Source: Planctomycetaceae bacterium (GTDB lineage: Bacteria > Planctomycetota > Planctomycetia > Planctomycetales > Planctomycetaceae). Taken from it: a DNA stretch of 64,000 nucleotides. This document shows positions 55,494 to 64,000 of this stretch, piece after piece (within the stretch, counting starts at the first letter, position 1; the number at the start of each line of letters is the position of its first letter). The stretch covers positions 124,001 to 188,000 of the forward strand of contig JANSXP010000006.1 of assembly GCA_024742875.1 (NCBI GenBank), read 5' to 3'. The notes under the pieces were generated by a model, which was not told the DNA's origin, ran no database searches, and saw only the letters and a program-made list of their open reading frames with translations. The translations under genes were made by a program, and so were the position numbers.

Positions 55494-57134
55494 ATGCTGC
55501 GTTCACCGTTTCAGCTGCTCCTTATTGCCGCGATGACATCGACGATGGCCGTTCGAGCCACAGCAGATGAAGTCGAGGCGGGCGTGAAGGCTTCCGCTCT
55601 GCGAATGCAGGCCCGAGTGGCCGCCGAGCAGGGCGACTTCACCACAGCGCTGCAGGACATTGAGCAGGCTGCTCGGCTGCAGGGTGATCGTGCCACGGCC
55701 GATCGGGCCCGCAAGCTGAAGCCCCAAATTCAGGGCGGCAGTCAGTTCTGGGATCCCACCGAGCTGATCAACCTGATTCAGTCACAAACCAGCCCGCCCG
55801 CCATGTGGATTGATGTGGACGGCGAAGGCGGAACCATCACGCCCAACTCACAGGGTGTGTTTGTCGCGGCTCCTGCTGTGCTGAAGGCACTGTCTCAGAT
55901 CAAGGACGACAGCCACCTGCAGGACGCTGTGAAATTTGTTCGCAATGCCAACCACAACAAAGACGTTCGCAAAGCTTCCAAACTGCGAATGGTGTCTTTG
56001 GTCCGACTGGAACAGCACGTCAAAGAACTGCTGGCCGCCGGCCAGGAAATCCCCGCGGACGTCGCCAACCTGGCCGGGCTGACGCGTATCGAGTACCTGC
56101 TGGTCTATCCGGAAACTGGTGACATTGTGATCGCCGGCCCTGCCGCTGACTGGAACACAGACGCCTCTGGCCGCACGGTCAGCCTAGACGGACGCCCCAC
56201 TCTGCAGCTGGACGACCTGGTGACTCTGTCACGAGCATTCAGCGACACGGGCGCTGGTTTCTTTATGTGCACCATCGATCCCAAACAGGATCAGGTCGCG
56301 ACCGTTCAGGAATATGTCAACAAGCATGTGGCCAAACTCAATCGCCGCAATGCGGATGAATTCACACGCCAGGTCGAACAGGGTCTGGGTCTGCAGAACG
56401 TGTTCGTGAAGGGCATTCCCCAAAATTCTCGCGTCGCCTCTGTGATTGTTGAAGCCGACTACCGCATGAAGGAAATCGGCATTGGCAAACGCAAAGGCCC
56501 GGAAGGCATGAAGAGTTACTTTGACCTGCTGACTCGCTCTGAGCAGCGTGGCTCCGGATCGATGGACGCCCTTCGCTGGTGGATGGCCGTTGGCTATGAC
56601 GCGGTTAACATGTCGCAGTCTGGTCACGTCTTCGAATTTGCCGGCAACCCCGTTCAGTGTCTGAGTGAAGATCAGGTAGTTGGCCCTGGTGGCCAGCGAA
56701 CCGGCACGGGCAAAGCCACGCGTGCCAACGCAAAGTTTGCGGACCTGTTCACCCGTTTCCTGCCGGATCTGGCAAAACAGGACGTCGTCTTTGCCGACCT
56801 GGAGAACATCTTCGACCTGTCCATGGTGGCCGCTCTGGTCAACGCTCACGGACTGGCCGGACAGGTGGGCTGGACGCCTGAAACATTTGTCAGCCGCAAC
56901 AGCTTCCCCACACGTGAGCTGGATGTTCCCGCCGAACTGATGACCGCCGCAGCACACCGCGTTTATCCGGGAGGCAGCATTGTGATCCAGGTCGCAGGTG
57001 GTGTTCGCGTCGATCTGGACGAATACGTGAATGGTCGTGGCAAAGTGGCCATCAGCGCAGAGCTGGATCAGCAAAGCTCCAAAGCCACCCCACGGGGACA
57101 GCAGGACGGTCGCTGGTGGTGGGACGCCAACTAG
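55494..57134 (+). CDS. DUF1598-domain exported protein
   Basis: A 546-residue protein of the planctomycete-specific DUF1598 family. The signal peptide is MLRSPFQLLLIAAMTSTMAV. The following 40 residues form a helical TPR-like segment (DFTTALQDIEQAARLQ). The DUF1598 core runs over the middle and includes AMWIDVDGEGGTITPN and the ENIFDLSMVAAL stretch. Function is unknown; the family is useful as a lineage marker. ATG 55494 has AAGGG upstream. A strong terminator follows. Confidence 0.9.
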   Translation: MLRSPFQLLLIAAMTSTMAVRATADEVEAGVKASALRMQARVAAEQGDFTTALQDIEQAARLQGDRATADRARKLKPQIQGGSQFWDPTELINLIQSQTSPPAMWIDVDGEGGTITPNSQGVFVAAPAVLKALSQIKDDSHLQDAVKFVRNANHNKDVRKASKLRMVSLVRLEQHVKELLAAGQEIPADVANLAGLTRIEYLLVYPETGDIVIAGPAADWNTDASGRTVSLDGRPTLQLDDLVTLSRAFSDTGAGFFMCTIDPKQDQVATVQEYVNKHVAKLNRRNADEFTRQVEQGLGLQNVFVKGIPQNSRVASVIVEADYRMKEIGIGKRKGPEGMKSYFDLLTRSEQRGSGSMDALRWWMAVGYDAVNMSQSGHVFEFAGNPVQCLSEDQVVGPGGQRTGTGKATRANAKFADLFTRFLPDLAKQDVVFADLENIFDLSMVAALVNAHGLAGQVGWTPETFVSRNSFPTRELDVPAELMTAAAHRVYPGGSIVIQVAGGVRVDLDEYVNGRGKVAISAELDQQSSKATPRGQQDGRWWWDAN

Positions 57135-57162
57135 TCGCAATCGCAAGCTCTGAATATTACGA

Positions 57163-57196
57163 AGCGAGTCTCCCCGCGAGACTCGCTTTTTTTTTT
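57163..57196 (+). terminator. Rho-independent terminator of the DUF1598 gene
   Basis: A perfect 10-bp stem (57163-57172 with 57178-57187) and 5-base loop are followed by T-run to 57196. Very strong. Confidence 0.93.
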
Positions 57197-57231
57197 GCGT
57201 TCAAGGACTGGCGCGCTCCTGCGGTTCCCGC

Positions 57232-57645
57232 TCAATCCTGCCCGCAGTGTTCAGCGCTGTTTTGCCCCCTGCCGATCCACCGCAGCAGCCCCCACACCAC
57301 TGCGGCGCCAAGAAAGTAGGGCGGAAAGTCATCCCAGTGGAACGAAGTCCCCAGCAGCCCTGCGCCCAGTCGCGTGGCCCGGAAGCTGGCGAGTGGTTCC
57401 GGATTCCACAATTGGCCAATTTCAATCACGCAGGTGGCAAGCAGCACCAAAATGGCAATGCGATTTACCGACTCCTGGCGCGGCCAGATTGCGAACGCAA
57501 AAGTCATCCAGAATACGACGTAAGGAATTCCACCGCCGTTCGCTGCCCACCACGCAGGAAGACGGGATCGGTAGCCAGCGTAGGCCAGCAAAAGCAACGC
57601 GCTGGCCACACACAGTACGCCAGAGCCTATTCGTTGTCGGTTCAT
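57232..57645 (-). CDS. DUF2809-like membrane protein
   Basis: A 137-residue integral membrane protein, start ATG 57645. It has four hydrophobic segments (GVLCVASALLLLAYAGY, GIPYVVFWMTFAFAIW, IAILVLLATCVIEIGQLW, and FLGAAVVWGLLRWIG). The C-terminal GTSFHWDDFPPYFLGA resembles the conserved end of DUF2809 proteins. The function is unknown. The gene is convergent with the DUF1598 gene. Confidence 0.8.
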   Translation of the reverse strand: MNRQRIGSGVLCVASALLLLAYAGYRSRLPAWWAANGGGIPYVVFWMTFAFAIWPRQESVNRIAILVLLATCVIEIGQLWNPEPLASFRATRLGAGLLGTSFHWDDFPPYFLGAAVVWGLLRWIGRGQNSAEHCGQD

Positions 57646-57766
57646 GATTGACGGTTTCGTGGCCGAGTGCAGGTCGAGAGCATCCGATGCCAGACCGGCA
57701 TGTTAGCGGCCTGAAGCGGACCGTCACAACACCAGCAACTGAGCGGCGCAAGGGGCATCAGTGCGT

Positions 57767-57776
57767 CCCCCCCCCC
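57767..57776 (+). repeat. C10 homopolymer upstream of the sigma-factor gene
   Basis: Ten consecutive C, 35-44 bases before the ECF sigma start. Such tracts are prone to slippage and can alter promoter spacing or RBS distance. It is the longest C-run in the window. Confidence 0.85.
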
Positions 57777-57810
57777 AGGCGATCACGTGAAATCTGCCGT
57801 TTGACTGTTT

Positions 57811-58425
57811 ATGCTCGATCCTATGAACCCGGATGCCTCGAACGACCAAACCCGAAGCAGCCTGCTGCGGCGGGTGCGCGATCCGTCTGATGAGACGGCC
57901 TGGGAACAGTTCCACGATCTGTATTCGCCACTCATGTACGAGTACGCCGTCAGTCGCGGCCTGCAGCCGGCCGATGCAGAGGAAGTGCGGTCCGAGTGCC
58001 TGATGACGATGGCCCGGCAAATCTCCGCCTTTCGGTACGAACGCCGCCGCGGCACGTTTCGATCGTGGTTGCGGACGATCGTCGTCCGTCGCGTCATCGA
58101 TCAGTTTCGGCGAAGAGGGCGGCCAGTCACCGGGCTGGAATCTCCGGAAACCGTCCCCGATGCATCCGACCGCCCCGACGAACTCTGGGAACGCATGTGG
58201 CGGGAGAATCATTTGCAGCACTGCATGAGTCAGGTCAAGCCACTGGTCTCTGCAGCGACCTGGGAAATCTTCGAGTCACTCGTCGACGAACGGGAGTCCG
58301 TTGACGAACTCTGTCAGCGGCTGCAGATTTCACGAAATCAGGCTTACAAGGCACGCAGCCGGGTGCTGGCGTTGATTCGCGACAAGATGAAGTATCTGGA
58401 CCCGGATACAGCCACCGATTCGTAA
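57811..58425 (+). CDS. ECF RNA polymerase sigma factor
   Basis: A 204-residue sigma-70 family protein without the large primary-sigma domains. Region 2 starts AWEQFHDLYSPLMYEYAVSRG and includes RSWLRTIVVRRVIDQFRR. Region 4 is WEIFESLVDERESVDELCQRLQISRNQAYKARSRVLALIR. It is 29 bp upstream of a Ser/Thr kinase with WD40 repeats. Planctomycete ECF groups encoded beside such kinases are known, so signal-controlled transcription is likely. ATG 57811 or 57823 may be used. Confidence 0.92.
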   Translation: MLDPMNPDASNDQTRSSLLRRVRDPSDETAWEQFHDLYSPLMYEYAVSRGLQPADAEEVRSECLMTMARQISAFRYERRRGTFRSWLRTIVVRRVIDQFRRRGRPVTGLESPETVPDASDRPDELWERMWRENHLQHCMSQVKPLVSAATWEIFESLVDERESVDELCQRLQISRNQAYKARSRVLALIRDKMKYLDPDTATDS

Positions 58426-58454
58426 CCACCGTTTGTTGGGCAGGCACCTCCGCC

Positions 58455-61400
58455 ATGAGCTCAGATTCGTTTTCGTCAACTGACCCCCTCCCATCTGGGG
58501 GAGAAGATATCGCACCGGATGATGACAGGCTGCTCGCGGAGCTGCGGGCGATTCGACGAAAACAGACCGCTGAGACAGCCAGCGAGCGACCGCTGCCGGA
58601 CAACAACCGCTATGAGGTTATCCGGGAGATCCGCCGTGGCGGCCAGGGCATTGTTTATGAAGCCATTCAACTGACCACGGGCCGACGCGTGGCACTGAAA
58701 GTGCTCTTGAACGGCGAATACAGCACGCCCGGTCATCGGCATCGATTTGAGCGGGAGGTCGATCTGCTGGCGGGATTGAATCATCCGCACGTCGTCACCC
58801 TGCATGATTCGGGCGTCCTGGGCAACCAGCTGTTCTATGCCATGGAGTTTGTGGACGGCGTCCCCCTGCATCATTTCGGGCCTTTGCGATTTACCAGTGA
58901 AACAGATTCACGGCAGGCCACGCAGCACCTTAAATCAGCGATCTGCTTTTTCACGTCCCTGACAGCGGCCGTGGCTTACTGCCATCAGCGCGGGCTGATT
59001 CATCGGGATCTGAAGCCTGGCAATGTCATGGTCAGCAAAGACGGGCAGCCAGTCCTTGTTGACTTTGGACTGGCCAAGTCGCTGAACGCCGCACGAATCA
59101 CAGATTCCGACCTGACGTCGACCGGCGATTTCGTTGGCACCCTCGCGTACGCCGCCCCGGAGCAGGCCACCGCGACCACGCCTGTGGCTGACGTCCGCAG
59201 CGACGTGTATTCGCTGGGCGCCATCCTCTATGAACTGGTGACCGGACAACGACCGATTCCCGATGGAGTCAGTCCGGCCGAGTTCATCCGCCGCATTGCG
59301 GAACAACCGCCCGCTCGTCCGTCCGAACGCAACCCACAGGTCAATGTCGATCTGGAGATCATCATTCTCAAAGCGCTGTCGAAGGATCCGGATCGGCGCT
59401 ATCAGTCGGCCGTGGAACTGCTGCGCGACATCGAACGCTGGCAACGACACCTGCCGATTGACGCGCGATCGGACAGCACCTGGTACGTCATCAGCCAGCG
59501 ACTGAAAAGGCACAAACTGCCCGTCGGGTTCGCGGCCGGATTTGTGGTCCTGATGATGGCTTTTGGGGTCATCATGTTTCAGCTGTGGCAGAACGCCGTC
59601 AGGCAGAACGACGAAGCCGCCTTTCAGACCTACGTGGCGTCACTGTACGCCGCAGACGCCGCTCATGCGGAGCACAGGCGACTCGACGCAGAAGATCATC
59701 TGAACCGTCCGCTGCCCGATTACCGTGGCTGGGAATGGGATTACCTGAAATCGCAGCTGAATCACTGCGACACGTGTATTCCGATTGGGAATGTCGGCGA
59801 CCACATCGCCTGCTGGACACGATCCCCCGATCGCCACCACTTTATCAGTCTGGGAACTGAGGGGACGGTGTTTGTCACGGACATCGATTCCGGTACGGTC
59901 GTGCAGCAGATTGCGACTGACTTTACGGGCCTATCTATCGCCGTGGACCAGATGAACGGTCGCCTGCTGGTGGGTGGTGACGACGGGATTCTCAGAGCGT
60001 ACCCCCTGCTGGAAACAGAGGGTCCTGCCCATCGCATCTCCGATGCAGAATCAACGGCTCTCCGCTGGAGACCTGTGGCAAAGCTGCCCAGTGCGATTTC
60101 GGCCGTGTGCACGAGCCCCGACGGTCGGAGAATTTTTGTGGCGACGGGCACGGCGGGTTCGTGGGATGGTCAGTTTCAGACGCTGGACTCAGACGGACAG
60201 CCGGTGGCCGGTCCCCGGCGGGCGGGCCTGACCGCAAAGCACATTGCCATCCGAGCGGACGGCCAGCTGCTGGCCGTCGGTTCGTCAGAACTGCAGTTGC
60301 GGGACGTGCAGAAAGGGAAGCTGCTGCAGGCTGTGGAACCACAATTTGCCACGCCTCCAGGCAGCACGTATACGCTGACGGATCTTGTCTTTTCTGATGA
60401 CGGCCGACTGCTGGTCGCCGGTACGGATACAACAAGTGCCTTTGTGTGGGATCTGGCGGATCCCGCTCATCCGCGACAAATCGCCGAACTGGCCGAGCAC
60501 TCCGCGGCCATCGCGAGTGTGGCGTTTTCGCCGGATGGCGACTCCATCGTCACATCGTCCCGGGATCAGTGCGTCCGTCTGTGGAGCACGACCGATGGCA
60601 GCCTGCAGTCCGTCTTTCACGGTATGGTGGGCTGGGGAACGGGCGTCCTGTTCAGTGCCGATGCGACGCGCATCATCGCAGCGGAGTCGCGACACCAACT
60701 CAACGTCTATCGAGCGAATCTGCACACCGGCAACTGGGAATCTCAGCGACATCAATCCAGCATCATGACGGTGCGGTTCAGTCCGGATGGGCAGCTTGTC
60801 GCCACTGGTGGAGCCGATTATCTGATCCAGCTGACTGACGTCGCCACAGGGCAGATCACCACCACGCTGGCCGGCCATGAGGATATCGTGCAGACCGTGG
60901 CCTGGTCAGCCAGCGGCGAACAACTGCTGTCCGGAGACCTGTCCGGTCGCGTGCTGCTGTGGCAGGTCGGTAAGCATTCCGAGCAGTCCGGAATTCAGGA
61001 AGTGGCCCGCCTCGAATCGGCCGTCCGGGGAGTGGCTCTGTCATCCGACAATCAACTGGCCTGCGTGGGCTGCATGGACGGTCATGTCTTTGTCTTTGAT
61101 CTGACGCAGGACGGGAAACAGATCTCTGAGTGGTCTCACGCCGATTCTCTGCTGGCGCTGCGACTCTCCCGGCAGACAAACGCTCTGGTAACGGCCGGCG
61201 TGCATCAGCTGCATGTGATCGACCTGGCCAGCGGAGATGTTCGCAGCGAGATCACTCGGGAAGCCCATCATCACTACGCGTCGCTGGCCCTGCATCCCAC
61301 GCGGGCAACGGTCGCCGTGGGCGGAAACTCGGGGCGGACGGCGGAACTGTCATTGAGTGATGGCACACTGATTGGGCAGTGGGACTGGCATCAAATGCCT

Positions 61401-61646
61401 CCGACTGCGGCCGCCTTTCACCCGCAGGGGACGCGGCTGGTCACGGCAGGGTCCGACGGCAGCATCAAACTGTGGGACGTGAACCGTCACGCAGAACTGC
61501 TGCGACTGAATGTCAACGGCAGCTTTGCCTACGCGCTGGACTGGTCGCCCGACGGACGCCGAATCGCGGCCGCTGTTTACGACGGACGGCTGGTAATGTT
61601 TGAAGCGATTCCGGCCGCACAGCGGAAAAACGGGGTCATCGACTGA
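58455..61646 (+). CDS. Ser/Thr protein kinase with C-terminal WD40 repeats
   Basis: A 1063-residue membrane protein. The N-terminal kinase has the Gly loop GGQGIVYEA (about 61-69), VALKVL with the ATP Lys, HRDLKPGN (about 182-189), DFGLAKS (about 203-209), and YAAPEQATA (activation segment end, about 233). A TM helix is at about 356-378 (FAAGFVVLMMAFGVIMF). About 600 residues of WD40-type blades follow (VAFSPDGDSIVTSS, VRFSPDGQLVATGG, SDGSIKLWDV), on the other side of the membrane. The design places a propeller sensor outside and the kinase inside. It is probably cotranscribed with the ECF sigma factor. Confidence 0.95.
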   Translation: MSSDSFSSTDPLPSGGEDIAPDDDRLLAELRAIRRKQTAETASERPLPDNNRYEVIREIRRGGQGIVYEAIQLTTGRRVALKVLLNGEYSTPGHRHRFEREVDLLAGLNHPHVVTLHDSGVLGNQLFYAMEFVDGVPLHHFGPLRFTSETDSRQATQHLKSAICFFTSLTAAVAYCHQRGLIHRDLKPGNVMVSKDGQPVLVDFGLAKSLNAARITDSDLTSTGDFVGTLAYAAPEQATATTPVADVRSDVYSLGAILYELVTGQRPIPDGVSPAEFIRRIAEQPPARPSERNPQVNVDLEIIILKALSKDPDRRYQSAVELLRDIERWQRHLPIDARSDSTWYVISQRLKRHKLPVGFAAGFVVLMMAFGVIMFQLWQNAVRQNDEAAFQTYVASLYAADAAHAEHRRLDAEDHLNRPLPDYRGWEWDYLKSQLNHCDTCIPIGNVGDHIACWTRSPDRHHFISLGTEGTVFVTDIDSGTVVQQIATDFTGLSIAVDQMNGRLLVGGDDGILRAYPLLETEGPAHRISDAESTALRWRPVAKLPSAISAVCTSPDGRRIFVATGTAGSWDGQFQTLDSDGQPVAGPRRAGLTAKHIAIRADGQLLAVGSSELQLRDVQKGKLLQAVEPQFATPPGSTYTLTDLVFSDDGRLLVAGTDTTSAFVWDLADPAHPRQIAELAEHSAAIASVAFSPDGDSIVTSSRDQCVRLWSTTDGSLQSVFHGMVGWGTGVLFSADATRIIAAESRHQLNVYRANLHTGNWESQRHQSSIMTVRFSPDGQLVATGGADYLIQLTDVATGQITTTLAGHEDIVQTVAWSASGEQLLSGDLSGRVLLWQVGKHSEQSGIQEVARLESAVRGVALSSDNQLACVGCMDGHVFVFDLTQDGKQISEWSHADSLLALRLSRQTNALVTAGVHQLHVIDLASGDVRSEITREAHHHYASLALHPTRATVAVGGNSGRTAELSLSDGTLIGQWDWHQMPPTAAAFHPQGTRLVTAGSDGSIKLWDVNRHAELLRLNVNGSFAYALDWSPDGRRIAAAVYDGRLVMFEAIPAAQRKNGVID

Positions 61647-61652
61647 GTCTTC

Positions 61653-61684
61653 CGGCTGTCGTCCGAGTCAGCAACCGACAGCCG
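61653..61684 (+). other. Hairpin downstream of the kinase gene
   Basis: Perfect 9-bp arms CGGCTGTCG/CGACAGCCG (61653-61661, 61676-61684) with a 14-base loop. No T-run follows, so it may be a rho-dependent or stability element rather than a standard terminator. Confidence 0.5.
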
Positions 61685-61840
61685 TAACCAATTGAACAGC
61701 AACAGCTTACATCCTATGCAGTGATCGTCGAGCGATACATCGCCGTAATTCGCCGTATTTCAGCCGGTGTCGAGATTTTTCGCGGCTGATCCCGGGCATG
61801 CGCACGAAACCAGACCAGAACACCGGCCTGGAGCGAACAC

Positions 61841-64000
61841 ATGCCCGATCAGACACACCGTTTTCTGTCTCCCGTTTCTGCCTGCCTGCAGGCCATCCGA
61901 CAATGGCGTTCGAAGCCGTCGCGCCGCAGATGTCGGCTGTGGTCGAGCGGCGACCGCCTGGAGGATCGCCAGTTGCTCACGCCGCTGTTGATTTCACTGG
62001 CCGCAGAAAATGCGTCCGGCGAAGACGACAGCATGAACCCGCAGCTGAGTGGCAACGGTCGGTTTGTGGCGTTTCAAAGTGACGCCGACAACCTGGTGAC
62101 CAGCAACGGGACCGACGACAACGGAGGTCGCGACGTCTTCGTGCGAGATCTGGAGACTGATACCACAGTGCTGATCAGCGCCACGGCATCCGGCGCGGCC
62201 GGCAATGGGGGTTCGTTTCAGCCCAGCATTAGCGACGACGGCCGGTTTGTGGCCTTCGCCAGCTTTGCCACGGACCTGGTGAGCGATGCGACCTTCGCAG
62301 GGGGGCCGCAGGTGTTCCTCCGCGATCGGGACGCTGATGGCAACGGCATTTTTGATGAGCCGGACGGCAGTCGAACGATCCTCATCACGCGCGACGCCAC
62401 GGCTCCTGAGTTCTCAGCCAACAACAACTCAGGCGGCTCTGCGCTGGGCGATCAGTGGGCCACTCGCCCCGTCATTTCCGGAGATGGCAGCAGCATTGTG
62501 TTCGGCAGCGCGTCCACGCGGCTGCTCGATCCGGAAGGCGGTGTGACCGACCTGTTTGTTGATGTCGATTTGTATCGCGCGGACGCCCCCTATGGCGGTG
62601 GCGTACAACTGGTGAGTGTCAACGACTCCGGCACCGCGGCTGCCGTTGCTCCGGGGGCGGGCGTCGCGTGGGCCCCCTCTGTCGATCGCCGCGGAGAGGT
62701 GATCGCCTTCGACAGCAACAACGTGGATCTCGTGGCCGGCGACGACGAAGGATTCTCTGACGTGTTTGTCAGTACAGGAGGTTCGGCCGTGCGCATCAGT
62801 GAGTCGGATTCCGGAAAGGGGGGCAACGGGGACTCAAGAGAACCGATCGTCAGCCGCAATGGACGGCACGTCGTTTTTCGCAGCGAGGCTGATAATCTCG
62901 TGCCGGGAGACAACAACGGCGTGTCCGATCTGTTTGTGGTGGATCTTGACCTCGACGAAGTGAAACTGGTCAGCCGCAGCCGAGATCCCGACAGCGAATC
63001 CGCTACCGCCAATGCCATGTCGCCCGGGGCCACCGGCTATGTGAAAAACGGCTATGCAATCAGCAGCAATGGACGCTTCATCGTCTTTAGCAGTACCGCC
63101 ACGGACCTGCTGGATGCGTCTCTGGGAATCACAGACACCAACGGCACGTCCGACGTATTTGTGCTGGATCGGGATGCCGATCAGGATTTCGTCTTCGACG
63201 AGACGCAGCCTGGCAGCACACGCACTATTCCCGTCAGCGTAAATGCGTCGGGTCTGGCGATGAGCAATTCGTCGGCCTTCACCGGCGGATCGAATGCGGT
63301 GTCCATCAGTGATGACGGACGATACGTCGTGTTTACCAGTCCCGGCACGGATTTGGTGGACGGCGGCAGCACGGGAACGGCCGTCTATATTCGCGATCTG
63401 GAAGCGGGCGTCACGCAGCTGGTGGGAGAGACGGGCACGGTGGAAGCCCTGATGGCATTCACCGCTAGCGCCTTCGATACGGAACCACTGCGGACCATCT
63501 TCGCCAGCGGTAACGACCTCGATGCCGCCGTCAGCGACACCAACATCGCGCTGGATCTGTTTGAGTACACCGCAGCGATTGACATCGACATGCGGAGCGT
63601 TGTCGGAGATGGCTACGATCTGCTCGAGATTCAGTACACGATCGAAAATGAGGCAGCGTCACAGAGTTTTGAGATCGGCATTTATCGCTCCCGTGATGGA
63701 TTGTTCGATCCGGAAACCGACACACTGCTGGACACGATTCTCATCACCGGCACCGATCTCGACCAGGGCGGGCACTCGCTGATCCGCGAGATTGGCAGTG
63801 GTCCGGATCAGGTCATGCTGCCTGGAGCAGGCATCGCCGAAACCGACGACGACTATCAGCTGCTGTTCGTGGCCGATCATGAAGATATTCTTGTCGAATT
63901 CGACGCAGACGCCTTCAATGACGACAACGTGGCCCGATTTCAGAATCTCTACCACCTGCCAGGAGGGCCTGTCTTTGCTCACGGGCGGACGGGGATCCGC
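61841..64000 (+). CDS. LEPR-XLL surface protein with beta-propeller repeats (partial)
   Basis: An open frame from ATG 61841 to the window end (720 codons, no stop). Residues 40-46 read LEDRQLL, the planctomycete LEPR-XLL sorting-associated motif, after a basic N-terminus. Seven similar repeats follow: SGNGRFVAFQS, SDDGRFVAFAS, SGDGSSIVFGS, DRRGEVIAFDS, SRNGRHVVFRS, SSNGRFIVFSS and SDDGRYVVFTS, each followed by about D-LV. They predict a TolB/WD40-like propeller with DVFVRDL-type strands. The next region (about residue 585 on) resembles a CARDB-like beta domain. It is probably exported and surface-bound. Confidence 0.88.
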   Translation, partial: MPDQTHRFLSPVSACLQAIRQWRSKPSRRRCRLWSSGDRLEDRQLLTPLLISLAAENASGEDDSMNPQLSGNGRFVAFQSDADNLVTSNGTDDNGGRDVFVRDLETDTTVLISATASGAAGNGGSFQPSISDDGRFVAFASFATDLVSDATFAGGPQVFLRDRDADGNGIFDEPDGSRTILITRDATAPEFSANNNSGGSALGDQWATRPVISGDGSSIVFGSASTRLLDPEGGVTDLFVDVDLYRADAPYGGGVQLVSVNDSGTAAAVAPGAGVAWAPSVDRRGEVIAFDSNNVDLVAGDDEGFSDVFVSTGGSAVRISESDSGKGGNGDSREPIVSRNGRHVVFRSEADNLVPGDNNGVSDLFVVDLDLDEVKLVSRSRDPDSESATANAMSPGATGYVKNGYAISSNGRFIVFSSTATDLLDASLGITDTNGTSDVFVLDRDADQDFVFDETQPGSTRTIPVSVNASGLAMSNSSAFTGGSNAVSISDDGRYVVFTSPGTDLVDGGSTGTAVYIRDLEAGVTQLVGETGTVEALMAFTASAFDTEPLRTIFASGNDLDAAVSDTNIALDLFEYTAAIDIDMRSVVGDGYDLLEIQYTIENEAASQSFEIGIYRSRDGLFDPETDTLLDTILITGTDLDQGGHSLIREIGSGPDQVMLPGAGIAETDDDYQLLFVADHEDILVEFDADAFNDDNVARFQNLYHLPGGPVFAHGRTGIR

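Noticed and set aside
1-64000. CRISPR arrays, tRNA/rRNA genes, transposases, prophage
   Set aside because: Scanned by eye on both strands; no regular spaced repeats, tRNA cloverleaf with T-loop, or transposase/integrase motif was found.

Overview
The window is GC-rich bacterial chromosome and almost certainly comes from a planctomycete, probably in or near the Planctomycetaceae. The signs are a DUF1598 protein, a surface protein with an N-terminal LEDRQLL (LEPR-XLL type) motif, an ECF sigma factor beside a Ser/Thr kinase with C-terminal WD40 repeats, three secreted sulfatases plus a sialidase, and many exported proteins of unknown function. Genes lie on both strands in short operons, mixing housekeeping genes with lineage-specific ones. 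I found no rRNA, tRNA, CRISPR array, insertion sequence, integrase or phage gene.

Layout. 1-5.5 kb: the tail of an unknown gene, a small one-TM protein, a BRCT/MerR/TPR protein, glyA, a polysaccharide deacetylase and larE. 5.8-17.3 kb: two overlapping giant exported membrane-protein genes (1159 and 2666 aa). They hold three related modules, the last two fused in one reading frame. 17.5-18.8 kb: a predicted nuclease-like/winged-helix protein, then a thioredoxin-fold gene whose catalytic cysteine position is an in-frame TGA followed by a bacterial SECIS-like hairpin. 19-25.7 kb: polA, a PDZ protein, membrane proteins and an acetyltransferase. 25.8-31.9 kb: two sulfatases, a cupin, a PQQ-propeller protein, a FlgM-like small protein and a secreted protein. 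31.9-39.3 kb: a threonine aldolase, hisD, a TIM-barrel isomerase, a RbsD/FucU protein, secreted and membrane proteins, and a beta-lactamase-fold hydrolase. 39.4-48.3 kb: a sialidase convergent with a third sulfatase, folK with a C-terminal extension, a Flp pilin, pyrF and a TPR protein. 48.8-57.6 kb: a DegT-type aminotransferase, a rhomboid protease, an SGNH hydrolase, a zinc ribbon, mutM, DUF1598 and DUF2809. 57.8-64 kb: ECF sigma factor, kinase-WD40, and the start of a LEPR-XLL beta-propeller surface protein that runs off the end.

How the genes work together. The sulfatases, sialidase, RbsD/FucU, TIM-barrel isomerase, sialidase and SGNH hydrolase suggest desulfation and breakdown of marine or mucin-like glycans. 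The sigma factor and kinase-WD40 look like one signalling unit. Most other genes appear to be housekeeping or independent.

The two most unusual items are the candidate exported selenoprotein at 18246-18779, which is split by standard gene calling, and the three-module giant envelope locus at 5850-17326. All of this is read from sequence by eye; no database search or folding program was run.
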